This document shows, in pieces, positions 37,873-47,323 of a stretch of 49,828 nucleotides of DNA. The notes below the pieces were generated by a model. That model did no database searches and was not told where the DNA came from. It saw only the letters and a list, made by a program, of their open reading frames with translations. Position numbers and translations under genes: made by a program. Numbering within the stretch: the stretch's first letter is position 1; every line of letters starts with the position of its first letter. Source of the stretch: Acetobacteraceae bacterium (lineage in GTDB: Bacteria > Pseudomonadota > Alphaproteobacteria > Acetobacterales > Acetobacteraceae); the NCBI GenBank assembly GCA_003164135.1, contig PLSD01000077.1:1-49828 (forward strand), read 5' to 3'.

Positions 37873-38570
37873 TGCAGCGGTTAATTGCCGCGATCGACAC
37901 GCCGGAGCTTGCCCGCGCGCAATCGCTCATCGCTGACGTGGCACCGCATTGCGGGCTGGTGAAGCTGGGGCTGGAGTTTTTCCTTCGCCACGGCACCCAG
38001 GGGTATCGCGACGCGGCAGGCGGGCGGCCGGTGTTCCTGGATTTGAAGCTGCACGACATCCCCAACACGGTGGCCGGCGCGGTGCGCTCCCTGCTGCCGC
38101 TGGCGCCGCAAATGCTCACCATCCATGCCGCTGGTGGCGGTGCCATGATTGCCGCCGCCGTGCGGGCCGCCGAGGAAGCACCGGCAAAGCCGAAAATTCT
38201 GGCTGTGACGGTGCTGACCAGCCTGGATGCGCGCGCGCTCTCCGACATCGGCGTGGCCGGCGGCACCACCCAGCAGGTGCTGCGGCTGGCGCGGCTGGCG
38301 TTGGATAACGGCGCGGATGGGTTGATCTGCTCACCGCATGAAATTGCGCAATTGCGGGACGCATTTGGAGAAAAGCCGCTGCTTGTGGTCCCTGGCATTC
38401 GCCCCGCCGGAGCGGCGCTGGGGGACCAGGCACGCGTGATGACACCGGAGGAGGCGATTAACGCCGGGGCGGATTATATCGTGGTGGGCCGGCCGATTAC
38501 CGGGGCGGCGCAACCTGGGCAAGCCGCAGCGGCAATTGCCGCTGACATCGCAAAGCTGCGCGCCGGATAG
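37872..38570 (+). CDS. pyrF: Orotidine 5'-phosphate decarboxylase
   Basis: The 232-aa TIM-barrel enzyme makes UMP from OMP. The catalytic charged network is DLKLHDIPNTV, with D57, K59 and D62. The C-terminal phosphate-binding YIVVGRPITGAAQPG is also typical. Translationally coupled to lapA. Last of rpsA-ihfB-lapA-pyrF. Confidence 0.96.
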   Translation: MQRLIAAIDTPELARAQSLIADVAPHCGLVKLGLEFFLRHGTQGYRDAAGGRPVFLDLKLHDIPNTVAGAVRSLLPLAPQMLTIHAAGGGAMIAAAVRAAEEAPAKPKILAVTVLTSLDARALSDIGVAGGTTQQVLRLARLALDNGADGLICSPHEIAQLRDAFGEKPLLVVPGIRPAGAALGDQARVMTPEEAINAGADYIVVGRPITGAAQPGQAAAAIAADIAKLRAG

Positions 38571-38577
38571 CCTGGAG

Positions 38578-38605
38578 CCTGAAAGTTAAAACCTGAAAGT
38601 TAAAA
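38578..38605. repeat. Two perfect 14-bp tandem repeats
   Basis: The sequence CCTGAAAGTTAAAA occurs twice head to tail at 38578-38591 and 38592-38605, right after pyrF. The second copy runs into the following hairpin. Origin unknown, possibly slippage. Confidence 0.8.
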
Positions 38606-38635
38606 CCAGGGATCATCCATGACGGCCCCTGGTTT
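38603..38635. terminator. Probable bidirectional terminator
   Basis: AAACCAGGG (38603-38611) pairs with CCCTGGTTT (38627-38635) around a 15-base loop, between convergent pyrF and the secreted-protein gene. On the minus strand it is followed by TTTTAAC. Loop is long, so confidence is moderate. Confidence 0.55.
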
Positions 38636-38661
38636 ATGCCGCTCTGGCTACGGTGTGATGA

Positions 38662-39213
38662 TTACGGTGTGATGGTAATCGAAGGCGGGGCGATATAGAT
38701 ACCCGGCGGCGGGGCATAATAGACCGGCGGCGGCGGCGGCTCGTAGTACACGGGCGGCGGCGGCGGTGCATAGTAGCCGTAGCCGGGGCCGAAGCCTACG
38801 AACCAATGCCAGCCACCGCCGCCGTCATACCAGCCGTGGTAGTCGTTGTAATCATGGCGCCAGCCGCCGTTATAGGCGCGCCAATTGTTATCGGGCGCGT
38901 AGCCGTTGTTCCAGTGCCAGCCGCCGCCGCCGTCGTACCAGCCGTGGTGGTCCGGGTAGTCGTGGCGCCAGTTGCCGCCGGATTGGACCCAACCGTTATG
39001 GTTTCCGTTGCCCCCTTGCCAGTTGCCCCCACCGTGGTTGTTCTGATGGCCTTGCCAATTGCCTTGCTGGCCACCGTTTTGATGGCCTTGCCCATTGCCG
39101 TTATTGTGGCCGCCGTTCTGGTTGTTTTGCCAATCCGCCATGGCGCTGTGGGCGCCGATAAATGCCGTACTGCCGAGTAACGCGACGCAAAGCGCCAGAT
39201 GTTTCATCTTCAT
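38662..39213 (-). CDS. Secreted Gly/Asn/His/Trp-rich repeat protein
   Basis: The 183-aa protein has a signal peptide of about 26 residues ending AHSAMA. It is then rich in Asn, Gly, His, Gln and Trp, with two long repeats of HDY.D.HGWYDGGGGWHW about 38 residues apart, and a C-terminal run of proline and tyrosine (PPPPPVYYEPPPPPVYY). No catalytic motif. It may be a cell-surface or periplasmic protein of the same general class as the YXWGXW protein at 13736. The ATG at 39213 has GGAGG at good spacing; other in-frame starts upstream do not. Confidence 0.7.
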   Translation of the reverse strand: MKMKHLALCVALLGSTAFIGAHSAMADWQNNQNGGHNNGNGQGHQNGGQQGNWQGHQNNHGGGNWQGGNGNHNGWVQSGGNWRHDYPDHHGWYDGGGGWHWNNGYAPDNNWRAYNGGWRHDYNDYHGWYDGGGGWHWFVGFGPGYGYYAPPPPPVYYEPPPPPVYYAPPPGIYIAPPSITITP

Positions 39214-39457
39214 TTGCAGAGCCTCCAAGCTCCTATCTGCCATATGGGCCGCAGGCGGGGCAAATTCAGGACTGAAACGAGGCAAAATCGTGGCTAACAG
39301 AATTTTCATCGTTTGCCCCATGTTGCGGCCTGACTTTGTGCGGTTTTGGCAAGAAATTTGTTAAAATCATAGGGATACAAGCGAAAGTGCTTGCGAAATC
39401 GGCTGGCCTGGGACAGAATCGCCCCGACGGTTTTTTTTATTTGGTCAGGAATCCACT

Positions 39458-39781
39458 TTGCTTCGCGCCATCAAACATCGTCTTCGTATTATTTTGCCGC
39501 CGGCCGTTTTTTTTGCCATTACCTGGTATTTTGGCTGGAACGCGCTGCATGGCAAAAGCGGGCTGGAGGCGCAGCGCGTGCAACAGGCTGAACTGACGCA
39601 GGCGAACCTGGCTTTTAACACGGCTGATACCGAACGCCAGCAGTGGGAGACGCGCATCGCCGATCTCTCGGGCCAGTCGATCTCGCCGGACATGCTGGAC
39701 GGTCAGGCGCGCAAGGTGCTCAATCTGGCCAATCCGAACGATCTGGTCATTGACTTGTCACAGAATAAAAACGCCGAATAA
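39458..39781 (+). CDS. FtsB/DivIC-like septum formation initiator
   Basis: The 107-aa protein has one membrane helix (about 12-28, LPPAVFFAITWYFGWNAL) followed by a predicted coiled coil (EAQRVQQAELTQANLAFNTADTERQQWETRIADL), the FtsB/DivIC arrangement. The C-terminal DMLDGQARKVLNLANPNDLVI is typical of alphaproteobacterial members, which are often found just before pdhA. The start is a TTG at 39458 with AGGA at good spacing. Acts at the division septum with FtsL/FtsQ. Confidence 0.85.
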   Translation: MLRAIKHRLRIILPPAVFFAITWYFGWNALHGKSGLEAQRVQQAELTQANLAFNTADTERQQWETRIADLSGQSISPDMLDGQARKVLNLANPNDLVIDLSQNKNAE

Positions 39782-39794
39782 TCGGGCTTTTTTT
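39773..39794 (+). terminator. Probable terminator after the ftsB-like gene
   Basis: GCCGA and TCGGGC pair with a one-base bulge, followed by seven T. It overlaps the stop codon. Confidence 0.5.
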
Positions 39795-39877
39795 AGTGCC
39801 TGACCGGCGTTTGCGGACAAAACCTCCCGCTCAAACGAAATTTTATTTCGTGCGATCAAAAGTTTTTCAGTCAGTGC

Positions 39878-39910
39878 AAGCAGCTTAACCATAAAGTGGT
39901 TAAGCTGCTT
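39878..39910. promoter_or_regulatory. 14-bp perfect inverted repeat upstream of pdhA
   Basis: AAGCAGCTTAACCA (39878-39891), loop TAAAG, TGGTTAAGCTGCTT (39897-39910). It lies 105 bases before pdhA and lacks a good T-run. It could be a regulator-binding site or leader hairpin of the PDH operon. No match to a known operator is claimed. Confidence 0.5.
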
Positions 39911-40014
39911 TATTGCAGGTTTTTAGGGGGATTTCGTAAACGTCACGCTTGCGCGGCGCGCCCGCATGGGGATAGTGGCGGCAAATACACTGAAAACTTA
40001 GGTGAGGAACCCCC

Positions 40015-41037
40015 ATGGCCGCTACCCCGGAGAAAACCAAACGAGGCAAAAAACCCGCCGCCTCGCCTGCCGCTTCGATGGATAGGGACGAATTGCTCGC
40101 CGCCTACGGCACGATGCTGTTGATCCGCCGGTTCGAGGAAAAAGCCGGCCAGCTTTACGGCATGGGGCTGATCGCCGGGTTCTGCCATTTGTACATCGGG
40201 CAGGAAGCCGTGGTGGTCGGCATGCAGCACACCATCGGGCAGGGCGATGAGGTCATCACCTCCTACCGCGACCACGGCCACATGCTCGCCTGCGGCATGG
40301 ACCCCAAAGGCGTGATGGCGGAACTGACCGGGCGCTCCGGCGGGTATTCGCACGGCAAGGGCGGCTCCATGCACATGTTCAGCAAGGAGAAAGGCTTCTT
40401 TGGCGGCCACGGCATTGTCGGCGCGCAGGTCTCGCTGGGCACCGGGCTCGGCTTTTCCAACTGGTACCGTGAGAACGACCGCGTGTCCCTGACGTATTTC
40501 GGCGAGGGCGCCTCCAACCAGGGGCAGGTTTACGAGAGCTTCAACCTGGCCAATTTGATGAAGCTGCCGGTGGTGTTCATCATCGAGAACAACCGCTACG
40601 CCATGGGCACCAGCGTGGAGCGGTCTTCCGCCTCGCGCGATTTGTCGCTGAACGGGGTGCCCTGGGGCATGCCGAGCCTGGCCGTGGATGGCATGGACGT
40701 GCTGGCGGTGAAGGCCGCGGGCGAGTTGGCGGTGGCGCATTGCCGCGCCGGCAAGGGGCCGTTTCTGCTGGAAATGAAGACGTACCGGTACCGCGGACAT
40801 TCCATGTCCGACCCTGCGAAATACCGCACCCGCGAGGAGGTGCAGCGCATGCGTGCCGAGCATGACAGCCTGGATTCCGCGAAAAAGCATCTGGAGGAAC
40901 TCGGCATTACCGAGGCAGCGCTGAAGCAACTCGACGACGAGATCAAGGCGCGCGTGCAGGAGGCGGCGGATTTTGCGCAGGCGTCGCCCGAGCCCGACCC
41001 GGCTGAGCTTTGGACCGATATTCTGGTGGGAGTTTAA
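40015..41037 (+). CDS. pdhA: Pyruvate dehydrogenase E1 alpha subunit
   Basis: The 340-aa subunit binds thiamine diphosphate and, with E1 beta, decarboxylates pyruvate. The ThDP motif is YFGEGASNQGQVYESFNLANLMKLPVVFIIENN, and YRYRGHSMSDPAKYR is the conserved loop that is phosphorylated in mitochondria. An N-terminal basic stretch (MAATPEKTKRGKKPAAS) precedes the domain. It heads a six-gene run: pdhA-pdhB-pdhC-lpd-lipA-coq10-like. AGGTGAGGA lies before the ATG. Confidence 0.97.
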   Translation: MAATPEKTKRGKKPAASPAASMDRDELLAAYGTMLLIRRFEEKAGQLYGMGLIAGFCHLYIGQEAVVVGMQHTIGQGDEVITSYRDHGHMLACGMDPKGVMAELTGRSGGYSHGKGGSMHMFSKEKGFFGGHGIVGAQVSLGTGLGFSNWYRENDRVSLTYFGEGASNQGQVYESFNLANLMKLPVVFIIENNRYAMGTSVERSSASRDLSLNGVPWGMPSLAVDGMDVLAVKAAGELAVAHCRAGKGPFLLEMKTYRYRGHSMSDPAKYRTREEVQRMRAEHDSLDSAKKHLEELGITEAALKQLDDEIKARVQEAADFAQASPEPDPAELWTDILVGV

Positions 41038-41040
41038 GAC

Positions 41041-42369
41041 ATGGCGACCGATATTCTGATGCCAGCACTCTCGCCCACCATGACCTCGGGCAAGCTGAGC
41101 AAATGGCTGAAACAGCCGGGCGATACCGTGAAATCCGGCGACGTGCTGGCCGAGATTGAGACCGACAAGGCGACCATGGAAGTGGAAGCGGTCGATGAGG
41201 GCGTGCTCTCGAAGATTCTGGTGCCCGAGGGAACCGAAGGCGTTGCCGTGAACACGGTGATTGCCGTGATGAACGATGGCGATGCCGCGCCTGCTCCGGC
41301 ACCGGTGAAAAAAGCCACACCCGTGGCCGTGCCGGCGGCGGTGAAGCCGGTGGCGGCGACGCCGCAGGAACTAACCGAGCCGGAATGGGGCGAGACCAAG
41401 CCCACCACGGTGCGCGAGGCGCTGCGTGAGGCGATGACGCTGGAAATGCGCGCCGATGCGGATGTGTTTCTGATGGGCGAGGAAGTCGCGCAATATCAGG
41501 GCGCGTATAAAATCAGCCAGGGCATGCTGGACGAATTCGGCCCGCGCCGGGTCATCGACACGCCGATTACCGAGCACGGCTTCACCGGCATGGCCGTGGG
41601 TGCCGCGATGAACGGGCTGAAGCCGATTGTCGAGTTCATGACCTTCAACTTCGCGATGCAGGCGATCGACCAGATCATCAATTCCGCCGCGAAGACATTG
41701 TATATGTCGGGCGGGCAGATGGGTTGCCCTATTGTGTTCCGTGGCCCCAATGGTGCGGCGGCGCGTGTCGGCGCGCAGCACAGCCAGTGCTATGCCTCCT
41801 GGTATGCGCATTGCCCTGGTTTGAAGGTGGTGGCGCCGTGGAGTGCCGCGGATGCCAAGGGGTTGCTGCGCGCGGCGATCCGCGACCCGAACCCGGTGAT
41901 CTTTCTGGAAAACGAAATCCTCTATGGGCACACGTTTGATTGCCCGACGTCCGAGGATTTTGTGCTCCCGATTGGCAAGGCAAAAATCGAGCGCGAGGGC
42001 ACGGATGTCACCATCATCGCCTTCTCGATCATGGTGGATGTTGCCCTGAAGGCCGCCGAGACGCTGGCGGAGCAGGGGATTTCCGCCGAGGTCATCAACC
42101 TGCGCACCATCCGGCCGCTGGACATCGACACCATCGTGACCAGCGTGAAAAAAACCAGCCGCGTGGTGAGCGTGGAAGAGGGCTGGCCGTTTGCCGGCAT
42201 CGGCGCGGAAATCATCGCCACGGTGACGGAGCATTGCTTCGACTGGCTGGACGCGCCGCCGGTGCGCGTGGCCGGGCTGGATGTGCCGATGCCTTACGCC
42301 GCGAATCTGGAAAAACTCGCGCTGCCGCAGCCCAACTGGGTGGTGGACGCGGTTAAGAAACTTTTTTGA
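41041..42369 (+). CDS. pdhB: Pyruvate dehydrogenase E1 beta subunit with lipoyl domain
   Basis: The 442-aa protein has an N-terminal lipoyl domain (1-78) with the lipoylated K43 in [13 protein letters not shown], an Ala/Pro linker, then the E1 beta transketolase-like domain (about 115-442; [13 protein letters not shown] near the end). The extra lipoyl domain is characteristic of several alphaproteobacteria. It starts three bases after pdhA. Confidence 0.97.
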   Translation: MATDILMPALSPTMTSGKLSKWLKQPGDTVKSGDVLAEIETDKATMEVEAVDEGVLSKILVPEGTEGVAVNTVIAVMNDGDAAPAPAPVKKATPVAVPAAVKPVAATPQELTEPEWGETKPTTVREALREAMTLEMRADADVFLMGEEVAQYQGAYKISQGMLDEFGPRRVIDTPITEHGFTGMAVGAAMNGLKPIVEFMTFNFAMQAIDQIINSAAKTLYMSGGQMGCPIVFRGPNGAAARVGAQHSQCYASWYAHCPGLKVVAPWSAADAKGLLRAAIRDPNPVIFLENEILYGHTFDCPTSEDFVLPIGKAKIEREGTDVTIIAFSIMVDVALKAAETLAEQGISAEVINLRTIRPLDIDTIVTSVKKTSRVVSVEEGWPFAGIGAEIIATVTEHCFDWLDAPPVRVAGLDVPMPYAANLEKLALPQPNWVVDAVKKLF

Positions 42370-42381
42370 GGAGGGCGCAAA

Positions 42382-43641
42382 ATGTCCACCAATATTCTGA
42401 TGCCGGCCCTCTCCCCCACCATGACGGTGGGCAAGCTCGCGAAATGGCTGAAAAAAGAGGGCGATGAGGTCAAATCCGGCGATATTCTGGCCGAGATCGA
42501 GACCGACAAGGCGACCATGGAAGTGGAAGCCGTGGATGAAGGCTTTATCGCCAAAATCCTGGTGCCCGATGGCACCGAGGGCGTGCCGGTGAACACGGTC
42601 ATCGCGGTGTTGAGCGCGACCAAGGGTGAAGTGGTGGAAGCACCCAAGGCCGCCCCCGCACCGGCGCCCGTGGCGGTGACGCCGCCGGCTCCTGTGGCGG
42701 CGCCCGTGGTGGCAGCACCCGTCGCGGCTCCGGCTCCGGCGGCTGCCGAGGAGGACCGGGTTTTTGCCTCGCCGCTGGCCCGGCGCATGGCCAAGCAGGC
42801 GGGGGTTGATCTCGCCGGCATCAAGGGCTCCGGCCCGAACGGGCGGATTGTGAAGGCTGATCTCGAGAAAGCGCCGGTCGCGCCGGTGGCTGCTCCGGCC
42901 CCCGCGGCGGCGGCGAAACCCGCGCCAGCTCCTGCCGTGGCGGGCGCCTACAAGGCGGTACCCAATTCCAATATCCGCAAGGTCATCGCCCGGCGCTTGA
43001 CGGAAGCCAAGCAAACGGTTCCGCATTTCTATCTCAACAGCAACATCGAGATCGACGCGCTGCTGAAACTGCGCGCCGAGCTGAATGCGCGTTCGTCGAA
43101 AGATGGGCCTGGCGCGTTCAAGCTTTCGGTCAATGATCTCATCATCAAGGCTTGCGCGCTGGCGCTGCGGCGGCATCCGAATGTGAATGCCAGCTACACG
43201 GATGCGGCGATCCTGATTTATGACGATGTCGATATTTCCGTGGCCGTGGCGATCCCCGATGGGCTGATTACGCCGATTGTGCGCAAGGCCGACGAGAAGG
43301 GGCTGCCTGCAATCAGCAACGCGATGAAAGAACTTGGGGCGAAGGCGAAGGCCGGGAAGTTGAAGCCCGATGAGTATCAGGGCGGTGGGTTCTCCATTTC
43401 CAACCTCGGCATGTTCGGCATTCCGGAGTTTACCGCCATCATCAACCCGCCGCAGGGGGCTATTCTGGCGGTGGGTGCGGGTGAGAAGCGCGCGGTGGTG
43501 AAGGATGAGGCCATTGTGATCGCGACAATGATGACGGTGACGCTATCGGTTGACCACCGCGTGGTGGACGGCGCGCTGGGGGCGCAGTTTTTGGCGACGC
43601 TGAAGGGGTTGTTGGAAGACCCATTGAGCCTCCTGCTCTAA
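42382..43641 (+). CDS. pdhC: Dihydrolipoamide acetyltransferase (PDH E2)
   Basis: The 419-aa protein has one lipoyl domain (K43 in [13 protein letters not shown]), an Ala/Pro-rich linker, a peripheral-subunit-binding domain ([38 protein letters not shown]) and a catalytic domain ending with [19 protein letters not shown] (HXXXDG). It forms the core and transfers acetyl to CoA. 12 bases after pdhB. Confidence 0.97.
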   Translation: MSTNILMPALSPTMTVGKLAKWLKKEGDEVKSGDILAEIETDKATMEVEAVDEGFIAKILVPDGTEGVPVNTVIAVLSATKGEVVEAPKAAPAPAPVAVTPPAPVAAPVVAAPVAAPAPAAAEEDRVFASPLARRMAKQAGVDLAGIKGSGPNGRIVKADLEKAPVAPVAAPAPAAAAKPAPAPAVAGAYKAVPNSNIRKVIARRLTEAKQTVPHFYLNSNIEIDALLKLRAELNARSSKDGPGAFKLSVNDLIIKACALALRRHPNVNASYTDAAILIYDDVDISVAVAIPDGLITPIVRKADEKGLPAISNAMKELGAKAKAGKLKPDEYQGGGFSISNLGMFGIPEFTAIINPPQGAILAVGAGEKRAVVKDEAIVIATMMTVTLSVDHRVVDGALGAQFLATLKGLLEDPLSLLL

Positions 43642-43647
43642 TTCATC

Positions 43648-43696
43648 GGGGTCTGGGGTTCCGAACCCCAGTGGGGTCCAGGGGCAAAGCCCCTGG
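43648..43696. repeat. Palindromic repeat, family A copy
   Basis: Two adjacent hairpins, CTGGGGTT-CCG-AACCCCAG (43653-43671) and CCAGGGGC-AAA-GCCCCTGG (43678-43696). The second is the reverse complement of the hairpin near 25517-25535. It separates pdhC from lpd and might change the ratio of E3 to the earlier subunits. Confidence 0.65.
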
Positions 43697-43724
43697 CTAC
43701 TACATACAATTATAGGAGCCAGTC

Positions 43725-45122
43725 ATGGCGGATGAATTCGATCTTATCGTAGTCGGCGGCGGCCCGGGCGGTTACGTGGCTGCCATTCGGGCGGCGCAGC
43801 TCAAGCTGAAGGTGGCCGTGGTTGAGGCCAAGTATCTGGGCGGCATCTGTCTTAACTGGGGCTGCATCCCGACGAAGGCGCTGCTGCGCTCGTCGGAGAT
43901 TAATCACCTGCTGCATAATTTGGGCGAGTTCGGGTTTTCGGCGGATAATATTCAGTTCGACCTGGATAAAATCGTGAAGCGCTCGCGCGGGGTTTCCAAG
44001 CAACTGTCCTCGGGCATCGCGCATCTGTTGAAGAAGAACAAGGTGACGGTGGTGGACGGTTTTGGCAAGCTTACCGGCGGCGGGCATCTGGCGGTGAGCG
44101 GGCCGGACGGCAAGCCGAAGGCGCTGCTGCACGCGCCGCACATCATTTTGGCCACCGGCGCGCGCCCGCGGCAGATTCCGGGCATTGAGGTCGATGGCAA
44201 GCTGATCTGGTCGTATTTCGAGGCGATGGTGCCCACGGCGATGCCGAAATCGCTGCTGGTGATCGGTTCGGGCGCGATCGGCATCGAGTTCGCCAGTTTT
44301 TACCGCAACATGGGCGCTGAGGTGACCGTGGTGGAAGTGCTGGACCGCGTGCTGCCGGTGGAGGATGCCGAGATTTCCGCGCTCGCCCGCAAGTCGTTCG
44401 AGAAGCAGGGCATGAAAATTCTCACCTCAGCCTCCGTGAAGGGCGTGCAGAAGGGCGCCGATAGCGTGACCGTGACGGTGGAAGCCGGCGGCAAGGAGCA
44501 GAAGATTACCGTTGAGCGCGTAATTTCCGCCGTGGGCATCGTCGGTAACGTCGAAAACCTCGGCCTGGAAGGCACGAAGGTAAAAGTGGAACGCACGCAT
44601 ATCGTGGTGGACGGCTTTGGCCGCACCGGCGAGCCTGGCGTGTATGCCGTCGGCGACGTTGCCGGGCCGCCCTGGCTGGCGCATAAGGCGTCGCATGAAG
44701 GTGTGGTTTGCGTAGAGCACATCGCTGGCAAAAACCCGCACCCGTTCGAGACCGGCAACATCCCAGGTTGCACCTATTGCCGGCCGCAGGTGGCCAGCGT
44801 CGGGCTGACCGAGGCGAAAGCCAAGGAAGCCGGGTATGAGCTGAAAATCGGCCGCTTCCCCTTCATCGGCAACGGCAAGGCCATCGCCATGGGCGAGCCG
44901 GAAGGCCTGATAAAAACCATTTTTGATGCCAAAACCGGTGAATTGCTGGGCGCGCATATGATCGGCGCGGAGGTGACGGAGATGATCCAGGGCTATGTCA
45001 TCGCCCGCCAGCTGGAGACCACCGAGGCGGAACTGATGCAGACCGTGTTCCCCCACCCAACCATCAGTGAAGCCATGCATGAGTCGGTGCTTGACGCCTA
45101 CGGTCAGGTTATTCACTTCTAG
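43725..45122 (+). CDS. lpd: Dihydrolipoamide dehydrogenase (E3)
   Basis: The 465-aa FAD enzyme reoxidises the lipoyl group. The redox pair is C42 and C47 in [19 protein letters not shown] and NAD-binding [10 protein letters not shown] and [13 protein letters not shown] are visible, as is the C-terminal active-site stretch [26 protein letters not shown] lies before the ATG. Likely shared by other 2-oxoacid dehydrogenases. Confidence 0.97.
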   Translation: MADEFDLIVVGGGPGGYVAAIRAAQLKLKVAVVEAKYLGGICLNWGCIPTKALLRSSEINHLLHNLGEFGFSADNIQFDLDKIVKRSRGVSKQLSSGIAHLLKKNKVTVVDGFGKLTGGGHLAVSGPDGKPKALLHAPHIILATGARPRQIPGIEVDGKLIWSYFEAMVPTAMPKSLLVIGSGAIGIEFASFYRNMGAEVTVVEVLDRVLPVEDAEISALARKSFEKQGMKILTSASVKGVQKGADSVTVTVEAGGKEQKITVERVISAVGIVGNVENLGLEGTKVKVERTHIVVDGFGRTGEPGVYAVGDVAGPPWLAHKASHEGVVCVEHIAGKNPHPFETGNIPGCTYCRPQVASVGLTEAKAKEAGYELKIGRFPFIGNGKAIAMGEPEGLIKTIFDAKTGELLGAHMIGAEVTEMIQGYVIARQLETTEAELMQTVFPHPTISEAMHESVLDAYGQVIHF

Positions 45123-45126
45123 CCCC

Positions 45127-46077
45127 ATGAGCACCCGCATCGAGATCGACCACCGCATCCGCCACCCGGAAAAGCAGGGCCGCCCGGACAATCCGATCAG
45201 CCGTAAACCGGCATGGATTCGGGTGAAGGCGCCCACCAGCCCGGTGTATCACGAGACGCGCGAGCTGATGCGCAGCAAGGGGCTTTCCACCGTGTGCGAG
45301 GAAGCCGCTTGCCCGAACATCGGCGAATGCTGGTCGCAGCGGCACGCGACCATGATGATTATGGGCGAAATTTGCACCCGCGCCTGCGCCTTCTGCAACG
45401 TGGCCACCGGCGTGCCGGCCCCGCTGGATGGCAGCGAACCGCAGCGCGTGGCGGAAGCGGTGGCAACCCTGGGCCTGCGGCATGTCGTTATCACCTCGGT
45501 GGACCGCGACGACGTGGCCGACGGCGGGGCGGCGCATTTCGCCGCCGTCATCAACGCCATTCGCGCGGCGGCACCCGGCACCACCATCGAAATCCTCACC
45601 CCGGACTTTTTACGCAAGCCCGGCGCGCTGGAAGTGGTGGTGGCGGCAAAGCCGGATGTGTTCAACCACAATCTGGAAACCGTACCCCGGCTGTACCCCA
45701 CCATTCGCCCCGGCGCGCGGTACTACCAGTCGCTGCGGTTGCTCGACCGGGTAAAACTGCTCGACCCGACGATTTTCACCAAATCCGGCCTGATGGTTGG
45801 GCTCGGCGAGACCAAACCGGAAATCGGCCAGGTGATGGACGATCTGCGCATCGCGGACGTGGATTTTCTCACCATCGGCCAGTATCTGCAGCCCACCGTG
45901 AAGCACGCCGCGGTGGACCGCTATGTGACGCCGGAAGAGTTCGAGGAATACGCCACCATGGCGCGGGCCAAGGGCTTTTTGCAGGTCTCCGCCACGCCGC
46001 TCACCCGCAGCTCCTACCACGCGGACTCAGACTTCGCAGCACTACGTGAAGCCCGCGCCCGCAAACTGGTGGCCTGA
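45127..46077 (+). CDS. lipA: Lipoyl synthase
   Basis: The 316-aa radical-SAM enzyme inserts sulfur atoms to make lipoyl groups. Auxiliary cluster Cys are C57, C62 and C68; the radical-SAM CX3CX2C is C83, C87 and C90 ([10 protein letters not shown]). SSYHADSDF near the end is a conserved third region. The ATG at 45127 is four bases after lpd's stop. The stop overlaps the next ATG (TGATG). It supplies the cofactor of the enzymes encoded just upstream. Confidence 0.97.
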   Translation: MSTRIEIDHRIRHPEKQGRPDNPISRKPAWIRVKAPTSPVYHETRELMRSKGLSTVCEEAACPNIGECWSQRHATMMIMGEICTRACAFCNVATGVPAPLDGSEPQRVAEAVATLGLRHVVITSVDRDDVADGGAAHFAAVINAIRAAAPGTTIEILTPDFLRKPGALEVVVAAKPDVFNHNLETVPRLYPTIRPGARYYQSLRLLDRVKLLDPTIFTKSGLMVGLGETKPEIGQVMDDLRIADVDFLTIGQYLQPTVKHAAVDRYVTPEEFEEYATMARAKGFLQVSATPLTRSSYHADSDFAALREARARKLVA

Positions 46078-46571
46078 TGCCCACCTATACCGAAAAAAAA
46101 CTGGTCCCCTACACCCCGGCGCAGCTCTCGGCACTGGTGGCCGATGTGGGCAAATACCCGCACTTCCTGCCCTGGTGCGCCGGGGCGCGCATCCGCAGCC
46201 ATGTCGGCAACATGCTGGTCGCGGATCTGAGTATCGGTTTTGGCCCGTTCCGTGAAAGCTTCACCTCCCGCGTGACGATTTTGCCGCAGGACCCGGAAGG
46301 CGTTTGCGAGATCAAGGTGGAATACCAGAACGGGCCGTTCAAATACCTGCATAACCGCTGGCATTTTGCCCCGCATGCGCAGGGCTGCCTGGTGGATTTT
46401 TACGTGGATTTCGAATTCCGCAATATCATCCTGCAAAAAGCCATCGGCGTGGTGTTTACCGAAGCGGTGCACCGCATGGTGGCGGCATTTTTGAAGCGCG
46501 CGCGGGTGGTTTATGGCGCGCCGGCGGTGGAAATTTCGCCCGCGGCGCAGGCGGCCATCGCCAGCAAGTAG
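46077..46571 (+). CDS. Coq10/RatA-like ubiquinone-binding START-domain protein
   Basis: The 164-aa protein matches the Coq10/START family (polyketide cyclase-like). Supporting stretches are ALVADVGKYPHFLPWCAGARIRS, MLVADLSIGFGPFRESFTSRV and NRWHFAPHAQGCLVDFYVDFEFRN. The alphaproteobacterial member often follows lipA. It probably binds ubiquinone and assists its transfer; annotation as a RatA toxin is common but unproven here. Coupled to lipA by TGATG. Confidence 0.88.
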   Translation: MPTYTEKKLVPYTPAQLSALVADVGKYPHFLPWCAGARIRSHVGNMLVADLSIGFGPFRESFTSRVTILPQDPEGVCEIKVEYQNGPFKYLHNRWHFAPHAQGCLVDFYVDFEFRNIILQKAIGVVFTEAVHRMVAAFLKRARVVYGAPAVEISPAAQAAIASK

Positions 46572-46592
46572 GGCGGGGTTTCCCCCGGCGTC

Positions 46593-46612
46593 ATTCCCGC
46601 GCAAGCGGGAAT
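46593..46612. repeat. Palindromic repeat, family B copy
   Basis: ATTCCCGC-GCAA-GCGGGAAT, preceded by CGTC. Same layout as 32486-32505. It lies between the coq10-like gene and the toxin-antitoxin pair. Confidence 0.7.
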
Positions 46613-46640
46613 CTTCTTGCTTTGGCTGGCGCCTTAAACT

Positions 46641-46655
46641 TAGTCTACCGGACTA
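46641..46655. promoter_or_regulatory. Probable antitoxin operator
   Basis: TAGTC-TACCG-GACTA inverted repeat 18 bases before the antitoxin ATG. Type II TA antitoxins usually bind such sites to repress their own operon. Confidence 0.55.
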
Positions 46656-46672
46656 GGTCCGGAGCCGCACTC

Positions 46673-46915
46673 ATGTCCGCCATCAACATCCACGAAGCCA
46701 AAACCCATCTCTCCCGCTTGGTGGAGCAGGCCTCCTCCGGCGTGCCGGTGGTCATCGCCAAGGCGGGCAAGCCGATGGTGAGACTCGTGCCATTCGACGC
46801 CCCGGCACCGCGCGCGGTGCGCCGCTTGGGGTTCATGGCCGGGCAGGGCAGTGTGCCCGATGATTTCGACCGCATGGGCGCCTCGGAAATCGAAGGGCTG
46901 TTTGGCGGCGCATGA
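46673..46915 (+). CDS. Phd/YefM-type antitoxin
   Basis: The 80-aa protein opens MSAINIHEAKTHLSRLVEQASSGVPVVIAKAGKPMVRLVP, the DNA-binding fold of the Phd/YefM antitoxins. The C-terminal 25 residues (DDFDRMGASEIEGLFGGA) would wrap the toxin. GGAG is at 46661-46664. The stop overlaps the toxin start as ATGA. Confidence 0.9.
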   Translation: MSAINIHEAKTHLSRLVEQASSGVPVVIAKAGKPMVRLVPFDAPAPRAVRRLGFMAGQGSVPDDFDRMGASEIEGLFGGA

Positions 46916-47298
46916 AGTGCCTTCTCGACACGCATTTGCTGCTATGGGCGGCGCTGCAGCCTGAGCGGCTTTCCTCGGCCGCACTGGCGTTGCTGGAAGA
47001 TGCCGAAAACGAGTTGTTCTTCTCCGCCGCGAGCATCTGGGAAGTCACCATCAAACGCGGCCTTGGGCGGGCGGATTTTACCGTGGACCCTCACCTGCTG
47101 CGCCGGGGCTTGCTGGATAACGGCTACACCGAACTGCCGGTAACCGGCCAGCACGCCGCCGCCGTGGGCACGCTGCCGCCGATCCATAAAGAGCCGTTCG
47201 ACCGGATTCTGGTGGCGCAATCAATTTGCGAGGGGATTTTACTGCTGACGGCGGATGATGCGGTGGCGGGGTATGGGGGGACGGTGAGAAGGGTTTGA
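46912..47298 (+). CDS. VapC-type PIN-domain toxin (RNase)
   Basis: The 128-aa protein has the PIN acidic residues: D6 in LLDTHLLLWA, E44 in SIWEVTIK, D97 in EPFDRIL and D115/D116 in LLTADDAV. It is probably a Mg-dependent RNase neutralised by the preceding antitoxin. All conserved residues are present, so it looks functional. It lies 26 bases before a truncated gene. Confidence 0.9.
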   Translation: MKCLLDTHLLLWAALQPERLSSAALALLEDAENELFFSAASIWEVTIKRGLGRADFTVDPHLLRRGLLDNGYTELPVTGQHAAAVGTLPPIHKEPFDRILVAQSICEGILLLTADDAVAGYGGTVRRV

Positions 47299-47323
47299 GG
47301 GGCTATTGTGTTGATGTAGTTAA

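Noticed and set aside
41371..43176. A 601-codon minus-strand frame over pdhB and pdhC
   Set aside because: Antisense shadow, His/Arg-rich with no domain.
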